NCBI GenBank assembly: GCA_048594725.1
Contig: JBMDXA010000123.1
Location: 1-33,860 of the forward strand
Length of the DNA stretch: 33,860 bases
Origin: JAFDZV01 sp048594725
Lineage (GTDB): Bacteria > Bacteroidota > Ignavibacteria > OLB7
Reading direction: 5' to 3'
The notes under the pieces were generated by a model. The model was given only the letters and a program-made list of their open reading frames with translations. It had not been told where the DNA came from and searched no databases. Positions 1-5,967 of this stretch are shown here, one piece after another (the first letter of the stretch is position 1; every line of letters starts with the position of its first letter). The position numbers and the translations under genes were made by a program.

Positions 1-130
1 CCCGCACCGCCCCAACCTTCCCATAGGAATCACCCAAAGCGGCTACGGCCAAATCAACGAAATCTTATTGGCGCTTTCGGGGCTTCCCGTGGGATTGATT
101 CTTCCGGGAGGGCCTACTAGGCGATCTCCC

Positions 131-162
131 CTTTGCGATCTTCGCTGCTTTGCGTTATCTGG
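131..162. repeat. Degenerate copy of the CTTTGCG..TTCGC..GCTTTGCGT repeat
   Basis: This stretch reads CTTTGCG-ATCTTCGCTG-CTTTGCGTTA-TCTGG. It aligns with the right half of the inverted repeat at 5877-5911, with a few substitutions and a short gap. It lies 3' of the phosphoesterase gene, in non-coding DNA. The left edge of the window (1-221) holds no convincing gene. Confidence 0.45.
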
Positions 163-221
163 TTCAGGCCCGCCGGATAGCTCCGCATCGCCCCCATCGC
201 TTTGCTCACCGGCGCGGGAAC

Positions 222-1247
222 CTACTTCGCATTCTCCGGCACGATCATCGGGGTGAAGCTGAAGAGATTGGGATCGTTCGGATCGACGGTCATTCTCAGC
301 CAGTGCATGTTCTGCGCGCCGAACGTTTCGGCGCGGGTGAAGTTGGCGAGCGCCCTGGTAGTGGCGGTATCGGCGAGCGGTTTATCGATGATGAAATAAT
401 GAGAATCGCCGTGCACGAACGCCACCGGCTTCCCGAAGGCGATAGTCTGATCGCGCATGGTGGCGATCAGCTCGTCGAAACCGGTATAGAATTTCCGGTA
501 CTGCTCCGGGATCTGGGCGCGATCGAATCCGGGATCGGCCTGAAGAAAGAATGCGATCCCCCGCATCCGGTCCCTGGTTGCCAGCGCAAACGAACCGCGC
601 ACCCACTCCAGCGTGGCGTCGTTGCGCTCGGCATACTCCGCCGACGGGAGCGAATCGCGTCCCCAATTGTTGTTGGAGCCCACCACATGCAGTCCCACGA
701 ACAGAACCCCGTCCCGGCTCCAGCGGACATTCTCACGGAACTTCGCGTAGCGGGAGTCGCGGCTCTGGCGCTCCAGGCCGATCTTCCTGCGGCCGAGCGA
801 TCCATCGCCGGCGGTGAACATGGCGCGCAGCCTGGCAAGGCGCTCCAGCGGATCGAAGCCGCCACGGGCGCAATCGGTCCACTCGTTGTCGCCGAACAGA
901 AAGATGAGCGGGGACTCCATGCTGTTGAACTCATCGAGCCGCACCTGAAAGACCGAATCGCCGCAGTAGGGACCGTTGGTGATATCGCCGATATGGACGA
1001 TGAAATCGGGGGCGGCGCGGTTGATATCATCCAGAACGTTGCGATAGGAGCGGAGCACCGGCAGGGGGTCGGGAAGCCCGTTGATGTAGGGCATATCGCC
1101 GAAGACCGCTATCTCGGTCCTCTCCCCCTGCTGCGCATGCAGCGCCGCGCCCCCTGCGAGCGCATACCCTCCGATTGCAATAACGGCAGCGACTGTCATC
1201 CGGATGATGCTCCGGGCGTTCCCTGGAAGTACGGTGCGTGCAGGCAT
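222..1247 (-). CDS. Secreted calcineurin-like metallophosphoesterase
   Basis: The protein has an N-terminal hydrophobic segment ending in ALHAQ, consistent with export. The metallophosphoesterase motifs then follow in order: a GDMPY block, HIGDIT, GDNEWTDC (the GDNE-type motif) and a late HGDSHY (the metal-binding GHxH-like site). Together they indicate a two-metal phosphoesterase acting outside the cytoplasm. The substrate cannot be read from the sequence. The start is uncertain: ATG at 1247 gives a basic N-terminus and signal peptide, a GTG lies at 1283, and an ATG at 1199 has GGAG upstream. Its relation to the sigma/anti-sigma operon is unclear, because that operon's terminator lies upstream of this gene and suggests separate transcription. 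Confidence 0.85.
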   Translation of the reverse strand: MPARTVLPGNARSIIRMTVAAVIAIGGYALAGGAALHAQQGERTEIAVFGDMPYINGLPDPLPVLRSYRNVLDDINRAAPDFIVHIGDITNGPYCGDSVFQVRLDEFNSMESPLIFLFGDNEWTDCARGGFDPLERLARLRAMFTAGDGSLGRRKIGLERQSRDSRYAKFRENVRWSRDGVLFVGLHVVGSNNNWGRDSLPSAEYAERNDATLEWVRGSFALATRDRMRGIAFFLQADPGFDRAQIPEQYRKFYTGFDELIATMRDQTIAFGKPVAFVHGDSHYFIIDKPLADTATTRALANFTRAETFGAQNMHWLRMTVDPNDPNLFSFTPMIVPENAK

Positions 1248-1430
1248 GGCTGGATAGAGATCTGGATGTGCGTTGGAAGTCACCCCCTCCCGGAATCCGG
1301 GAGTGCAGGAGCCGAAATTAGCGGGCGGCAGTTCCGTGCGCTACTTGTTTTTGCTCGTGCAGCGAATTTTACATCGGGAGCCGGATCAGAGCCGCAGCGT
1401 AGCATGAAATCCGCTCTGAAAACCGGAACA

Positions 1431-1469
1431 CAAAAAAGGGATCGTGAACGGTGTCCACGATCCCTTTTG
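1431..1469 (-). terminator. Intrinsic terminator of the sigma/anti-sigma operon
   Basis: A perfect 13-bp inverted repeat, AAAAGGGATCGTG (1434-1446) with CACGATCCCTTTT (1456-1468), encloses a 9-nt loop. On the minus strand the second arm runs into a T tract. It sits about 85 bp past the anti-sigma stop codon. Confidence 0.85.
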
Positions 1470-1551
1470 CACTATCGATAACATCTCTCTACCCTTCCTT
1501 CCCTTCTCGTTCCTCCCCCCCTCCGGCTCTCTCAATCGCCCGTCGCCAAGC

Positions 1552-2292
1552 CTACGGTTTCTTGTCCGATTTTTCGACTTCGGCCGGGATAACGACGTTG
1601 CCATCCTCCTTGGCGGGCATCTTGAGATACTCCTCCCGGGCAGCCGGTGCGGAGGTCTCGGCAGTGCCGGTCTTCTGGCGCACCAAGGTCTTCCCGGTTC
1701 CGGAGGGAGCCGATCGCCTGGTTGTCGAAGCCGGCGTTTCGGCGCTCTCGCGAACATCCGGGGGTACTGCGCCCGATTGTTCCGTGGCACTGCCGGACCC
1801 CGCATCGGCATTCTGCGGGGCTATCTGCGCCGGGGCCGGCTGCGGGGCAACCTGGCCCTGCTGCTGCGCCGGCCTGCCGGTCCCGGTGATCGATGGGAAC
1901 ACCACCGCCGCGGTTCCAACTGCCAGGCCGCCGGCAACAAGGGAGATAAGGACGCTCTTCCAGACACCCAGCGTACCGGCCAGGCCGGCACCGGAGGCTC
2001 CCGCGCCCCCCCCTCCGGCAGCAGCCGAGGAGGTTCCGGTGGTTGCCGCAGCGCCGCCGGCCACCTGCGTTGCCGCAAGCATGCCGAACACCTGTTCGCG
2101 ATAATGGCTCCGCTCGGCAACGGCGCTCTCGCGGTCGTTCAGGATGGCCTTGTCCATGATCCTGAACGCCTTCAACGTCCGTTGCAGCTCGTCATCAACC
2201 GCGACATGGAGGAAGAACTCCGACTCCTGGGTGGCGGTCATCTCACCGGCCAGGTAGCGCTCGACGAGGTCTTCACGTTCGATCTGGGTCAT
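1552..2292 (-). CDS. Anti-sigma factor-like membrane protein
   Basis: This 246-aa protein starts in a 4-bp overlap with the stop of the ECF sigma gene, the classic arrangement of a sigma/anti-sigma pair. Residues 1-70 form a charged cytoplasmic helical domain (ERYLAGEMTATQESEF..) resembling the start of zinc-finger anti-sigma proteins, but with no HxxxCxxC zinc motif. A Gly/Ala-rich linker (about 75-108) leads to a single membrane helix at about 111-132. A Pro/Ala/Gln-rich low-complexity tail follows, probably in the periplasm. The pairing strongly suggests that it holds the sigma factor at the membrane. The domain assignment itself rests on context rather than a diagnostic motif. Confidence 0.75.
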   Translation of the reverse strand: MTQIEREDLVERYLAGEMTATQESEFFLHVAVDDELQRTLKAFRIMDKAILNDRESAVAERSHYREQVFGMLAATQVAGGAAATTGTSSAAAGGGGAGASGAGLAGTLGVWKSVLISLVAGGLAVGTAAVVFPSITGTGRPAQQQGQVAPQPAPAQIAPQNADAGSGSATEQSGAVPPDVRESAETPASTTRRSAPSGTGKTLVRQKTGTAETSAPAAREEYLKMPAKEDGNVVIPAEVEKSDKKP

Positions 2293-2936
2293 TGTTCCTT
2301 GTCTCCGAAAAAGGTTTCATCAGCAGCATTCGGTCTCTCCTCGCTCTCCTTGCCGAGTGCAAGGAACGCTGAGATCATCCGTCCGATCCGTCCGCGCGCC
2401 CTCAGAGCGCGCATCTTCACCGAGCCGAGCGTTTCGCCACGAAGCTCGGCGATCTCCTCGTAGCCGTAGCCGAGATAATTATGGAGGGTGAGAATCTCCC
2501 GCTGTTCGAACGGAAGCTGCTCCAGGGCGATCTTCACAAGCTCCTCCATATGGGACGGGTCCGGCGGCAGCACCGACGGGTGCTCCGACTCCCGGAGATC
2601 GTCCAGCGACGAGGTCTGCCGCCGCCGCTCGATATGCTTCAGGCAGAGATTGCGGGCGATTCTGATAAGATACCGCCCCGGCTCCAGCACTTCAGGGGGA
2701 TTGGAACGAAGCTTGATAACGCGCTCCCAGAGTTCCTGGGTAAGATCCTCGGCAAGCTCCATATCCCCCACGATCTTCAGGGAGTACAACCGCAGGCGGC
2801 GGTCGTAGCGGTCGAACAGCGTCATGAACGCCTTGTCGTCCCCCGCCAGAAACCTGGAGAAGAGGGCCGATTCGGCCTCCGGCAACGGTTTGCTATCTCG
2901 TGCTACCCTCAAACCCGTGTCCTTAGAAATAGTCAT
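2289..2936 (-). CDS. ECF-type RNA polymerase sigma factor
   Basis: This is a sigma-70 family extracytoplasmic-function factor of about 215 aa. Region 2 is seen as LFDRYDRRLRLYSLKIV followed by AEDLTQELWERVIK. Region 4 is seen as LEQLPFEQREILTLHNYLG then YEEIAELRGETLGSVK and ALRARGRI, the helix-turn-helix that reads the -35 element. The gene is first in a two-gene operon with the anti-sigma protein. ATG at 2936 is taken as the start; an in-frame TTG at 2945 adds three residues and neither has a well-placed Shine-Dalgarno. It is divergent from the T9SS-sorted protein at 3132, which could be a target gene, though no promoter evidence shows this. Confidence 0.93.
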   Translation of the reverse strand: MTISKDTGLRVARDSKPLPEAESALFSRFLAGDDKAFMTLFDRYDRRLRLYSLKIVGDMELAEDLTQELWERVIKLRSNPPEVLEPGRYLIRIARNLCLKHIERRRQTSSLDDLRESEHPSVLPPDPSHMEELVKIALEQLPFEQREILTLHNYLGYGYEEIAELRGETLGSVKMRALRARGRIGRMISAFLALGKESEERPNAADETFFGDKEQ

Positions 2937-3131
2937 TCCTGGCAATCATCACTATCTTCTCCGAAGCCGGGAGCGCCTGCGGCTCTCGTGCTCTCTGGAT
3001 GAATTGATCCGGACACGGGGCAGAAGGTAACGGGAGAGGAAAAAAAATCGCTGCGTTACTTTTTCTCCTGCAAACGGATCATCCAGGGATCTACGGTACG
3101 GTACTACTATCCACTCTTACGGAGCCGGGCA

Positions 3132-5159
3132 ATGTTCCGACGGCTACTCCCGATCCTTGTTCCTCTGCTGATGGCCGTTGCCGTTACGGGGACGTATGCG
3201 CAACGGCTGGCAGTGTCCCCGCGGACATTGATCTTCCCCTGCACGATCAGGGGGGAGCTCTCGGTACGTACCATCACTCTTACCAACAACGGCACCTCCC
3301 TGCTCCGGGTGCAGCGATTCCTGCTGCCCCCCGGCTCGCCGTTCATAGCGCCGAACACCGAGTTCTCCATCCCTCCCGGACAGGAACGCCAGGTGGCGAT
3401 CGGGTTCGCACCGAACGCCGAGCCGAGGGTCTGGCAGGATCAGCTGAGGATCGTCACCCCCTCCGACCAGCAGACCGTGGCCCTTATCGGCGAATCATCA
3501 CCCCCTCCGGGGATAGGTGCCGACACCAACCTGCTCGATTTCCACGATGTTCCCGAACTGGATAGCGCCGAACAGTGCGTGGTGTTGCAGAACCCATCGT
3601 GCACGCCGGTGGAGATAGCGGAGTTCCGGCTGATCGATCCCGATCTCGCCGATTTCGATCTGGTGAACCCGCCAGCGCTCCCCTATACGCTCAGGATGGG
3701 GGAACCGCTCCGGCTCTGCGTGCGGATGCTGCCGGGGGCGCCGGGACGGGTCAATGGCAGGCTGGATGTGCAGGTTCAGCTGGTGGGCGATCCGTCCAGC
3801 TCGGCAACCCTTCAGCTCCGGCTTCAGGGGGCGCGAAGGCAGCCGGAACTGAGGATCATCCCGAGGGGAATAAATTTCGGGTCGGTGCCGGTCAACCTCA
3901 TCAGCGGGGAGCTGGAGATAGAGCTTAGCAACCCCGGACCCAACCCGATCACGATACGGGATGACTGGCAACTGGCCGGCAGCAACCCCGGAGAGTTCAT
4001 CATCTATCCTCCCGACCTCCCGGCACAGCTTCAGCCGAGGGGGGGAAATACCATCCGGTTCAAGGTACGGTTCGCCCCCTCCAGCGAGGGACCGAAACAG
4101 GCCCAGCTGCGGATAGGCCCCTCGGTGGCGGATATGTGGGGGAATGGCACCCGGATCGGCCTGGCCGCAAACCCGCTGAACCTGGATGTGGGAGAACACC
4201 TGGCCGGAAGGACGGCCACGCTGGAGGATACGATCCTGCTGCGGAACAACGGAACGGCGCCGGTGGAGATCACCGCCTGGGATATGAGTTCCGCGGTCGG
4301 AGGAACCATCTTCTCCGCGCTGGGGCCGCAATCGGCGCGGCTGGGGCCGGGAGAGGAGATACGCTACGGGATCACCTTCACCCCTCCCGAGGTGGGACGC
4401 TATTCCGGGACGCTGACATTCCGGCTGGCCGACGGCTCCCTCCTTCCGATCCGCCTCTCCGGAGCCGGGGTGGCGCAGGAGCGCTACCGGTTCTGGGTGG
4501 ATTCCGCCCTGGCCGATGTCAACCAGACGTTTGATCTGCACCTGCGCACCTCCCCCGATCTGCGCACGGCCGAGGGGGTCACCAGCTACAGCATCACGCT
4601 GCGGTTCGCCCCCACCGCGCTCTATCTGCACCGCTCCACGGCACCGGACGGCACCGAGAACAGCATCACCTATATCGGCGAGGATACGGCGGTGATCCGC
4701 TATACCGGCACCACCCCGGTCTCCGGGCCGGTCCTGGCAACATTCTCGTTCGAGGGGCTTGTCACCGGACGGCCATCCAACCCCGTGGAACTGATCGAGG
4801 TGGCGCTGGCCGGCGATACCTCAAGGGGGAGCATCCGGGCCGATGGGCTTGTGGAGCTTCGTGGATGCGATATCGGGTACGGGGTCGGATTCGGGCGGCC
4901 GGTGATGGCGCAGGGAGCCTGGCCCGCACCGGCGAGCGACAAGGTGACGCTACGCTACATCGCCCCAGCCGATGCCCGCCCGGCGGTCCGGGTGATAGAC
5001 GTGACCGGCCGGGAGCAGAGCCGTGGCGAACTGCCGGCCGGCACCGGATCGGAACAGGAGGCCACGGTGGATCTGCGCGATCTGGAACCCGGTTTCTACA
5101 TCCTGGAACTCAGCTCCGGCAGCGGACGCAGCTCCGTGCCGGTGGTGATAGCACGCTGA
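3132..5159 (+). CDS. T9SS-sorted secreted protein with ASH/choice-of-anchor-D repeats and a cohesin-like domain
   Basis: The 675-aa precursor begins with a signal peptide ending in TGTYAQ. Four tandem Ig-like modules of the ASH/choice-of-anchor-D type follow (about 23-125, 126-235, 236-340 and 341-450), each with a TITLTNNGT- or LSNPGPNPI-like strand and an (I/V)xFxP strand. Residues about 452-575 resemble a cohesin/dockerin-type beta sandwich (YSITLRFAPTALYL, then ATFSFEGLVTG). The last 75 residues are a type A T9SS sorting domain, with VRVIDVTGREQSRGELP, DLRDLEPGFYILELSS and a final basic strand. It is presumably exported by Sec and the T9SS to the cell surface. Its ligand is unknown. Confidence 0.88.
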   Translation: MFRRLLPILVPLLMAVAVTGTYAQRLAVSPRTLIFPCTIRGELSVRTITLTNNGTSLLRVQRFLLPPGSPFIAPNTEFSIPPGQERQVAIGFAPNAEPRVWQDQLRIVTPSDQQTVALIGESSPPPGIGADTNLLDFHDVPELDSAEQCVVLQNPSCTPVEIAEFRLIDPDLADFDLVNPPALPYTLRMGEPLRLCVRMLPGAPGRVNGRLDVQVQLVGDPSSSATLQLRLQGARRQPELRIIPRGINFGSVPVNLISGELEIELSNPGPNPITIRDDWQLAGSNPGEFIIYPPDLPAQLQPRGGNTIRFKVRFAPSSEGPKQAQLRIGPSVADMWGNGTRIGLAANPLNLDVGEHLAGRTATLEDTILLRNNGTAPVEITAWDMSSAVGGTIFSALGPQSARLGPGEEIRYGITFTPPEVGRYSGTLTFRLADGSLLPIRLSGAGVAQERYRFWVDSALADVNQTFDLHLRTSPDLRTAEGVTSYSITLRFAPTALYLHRSTAPDGTENSITYIGEDTAVIRYTGTTPVSGPVLATFSFEGLVTGRPSNPVELIEVALAGDTSRGSIRADGLVELRGCDIGYGVGFGRPVMAQGAWPAPASDKVTLRYIAPADARPAVRVIDVTGREQSRGELPAGTGSEQEATVDLRDLEPGFYILELSSGSGRSSVPVVIAR

Positions 5160-5206
5160 GGGCGTGTGGAGGACATGGAGTACCAGAGGGGACTGATCTG
5201 CCGGTT

Positions 5207-5237
5207 GGTCCATGGTCCGTGGTCAGTAGTCCGTCGG
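5207..5237. repeat. GGTCCGTGGTCAGTAGTCCGT word repeat
   Basis: A short run of GGTC, GTCCGT and AGTAGTC words. GTCCGTGGTCAGT (5215-5227) recurs exactly at 17945-17957. GTCAGTAGTC (5222-5231) recurs exactly at 17931-17940. Confidence 0.7.
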
Positions 5238-5301
5238 TTTCCGCTGGATGACCGGACGCCGTACTGAGCAGTGAAGAGTTCCATAGTTGAATCCATAGTT
5301 G

Positions 5302-5342
5302 AAGAGGAAGCGGATCGGCCAACGCGATTGCTTCCTCTTTTT
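5302..5342 (+). terminator. Intrinsic terminator after the T9SS-sorted protein gene
   Basis: Arms AAGAGGAAGC (5302-5311) and GCTTCCTCTT (5330-5339) are perfect complements and are followed by a run of Ts. A tandem pair of CCATAGTTGA words (from 5281) lies just before it. It is about 140 bp past the stop codon. Confidence 0.75.
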
Positions 5343-5476
5343 GTATCCGCTTCGGCTCCCGCGCGCTCTTCCCCATGCCCGAAGAAGAATGGGCCGCTCC
5401 TCCGGAGCTTCCAACCACACAAAGACAGGCGCCTTGCTACAAACAGGTGCCCCCGCCGGGGGCCATCAACAGGGAT

Positions 5477-5570
5477 ATCGTAGTTCCACTGATGGGAAAC
5501 CTGCTTCAGCAGAAATCGTAGTTCCACTGATGGGAAATCCGCTTCAGTGGAAACTCCGCTCCAGCAGAAA
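5477..5570. repeat. Two tandem 38-bp units plus a partial third
   Basis: Units at 5477-5514 and 5515-5552 both begin ATCGTAGTTCCACTGATGGG and differ at only a few positions near the end. A partial third unit (CTCCGCTCCAGCAGAAA) follows. The second unit can fold through TTCCACT and AGTGGAA. There are no spacers, so this is not a CRISPR array. Confidence 0.75.
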
Positions 5571-5614
5571 GAGTGCGTGGAGTTTCCGGAGGGAATACGG
5601 AAGCGGACTCAGCT

Positions 5615-5795
5615 CCTCCAATCGCCAATCATATATCTGAGATCATCACTCTCCGCCCCCAATCCAAAATTCCCGCCCCCAATCGCCAATCCGAAATCGA
5701 AAATCGCCCCCTCCCCCAATCGAAAATCTAAAATTGCAACTCGAAAATCCCATCCCTCAATCGCCCCCCTTCCCCCAATCGAAAATCCAAAGGCA
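5615..5795. repeat. Degenerate CAATCGNNNATC word array
   Basis: The words CAATCGCCAATC (5619-5630, 5680-5691) and CAATCGAAAATC (5717-5728, 5776-5787) alternate with C-rich runs and shorter AAAATC pieces. The 18-mer CAATCGAAAATCTAAAAT at 5717-5734 recurs exactly at 5941-5958. The spacing is irregular, unlike a slippage-type microsatellite. Confidence 0.75.
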
Positions 5796-5840
5796 ACTAT
5801 ATACTTGAGCGACCCTGAGTAGGCACTCTCGGAAGAACCC

Positions 5841-5901
5841 CACGCAAAGCCGCGAAGGCGAAAATAAGAGGTCTTTCTTTGCGCCTTCGCGGCTTTGCGT
5901 G
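5841..5901. repeat. 20-bp perfect inverted repeat (hairpin element)
   Basis: CACGCAAAGCCGCGAAGGCG (5841-5860) is the exact reverse complement of 5882-5901, with a 21-nt A/T-rich loop. It lies between convergent genes and could stop transcription from either side, but no clean T tract follows. A degenerate relative lies at 131-162, so it looks like a dispersed REP/MITE-like element. Confidence 0.7.
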
Positions 5902-5935
5902 ATGCATCTGGCATGATTGGGCTTACCGGTGTACA

Positions 5936-5962
5936 ATCGTCAATCGAAAATCTAAAATCGCC
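5936..5962. repeat. CAATCGTCAATCGAAAATCTAAAATCG word copy
   Basis: Isolated copy of the array at 5615-5795, only a few bases from the stop codon of the PD40 lipoprotein gene at 5968. It contains the exact shared 18-mer at 5941-5958. Confidence 0.7.
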
Positions 5963-5967
5963 CCACT

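Larger units (their letters stand above)
5160..5967. other. Gene-free, repeat-dense interval between convergent genes
   Basis: About 800 bp holds no credible gene. In order it contains a GTCCGTGGTCAGTAGTCC repeat (5207-5237), an intrinsic terminator (5302-5342), two 38-bp tandem units (5477-5552), a CAATCGNNNATC word array (5615-5795), a 20-bp perfect inverted repeat (5841-5901) and one more word copy (5936-5962). Open frames here are low-complexity translations of repeats. Confidence 0.8.

Noticed and set aside
150..1481. Long plus-strand open frame opposite the phosphoesterase
   Set aside because: It is the antisense shadow of a gene with clear metallophosphoesterase motifs, and its own product has no recognisable domain. 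GC-rich DNA makes such shadows common.
5477..5570. Possible CRISPR array
   Set aside because: Units are directly adjacent without spacers, there are only two full copies, and no cas gene is in the window.
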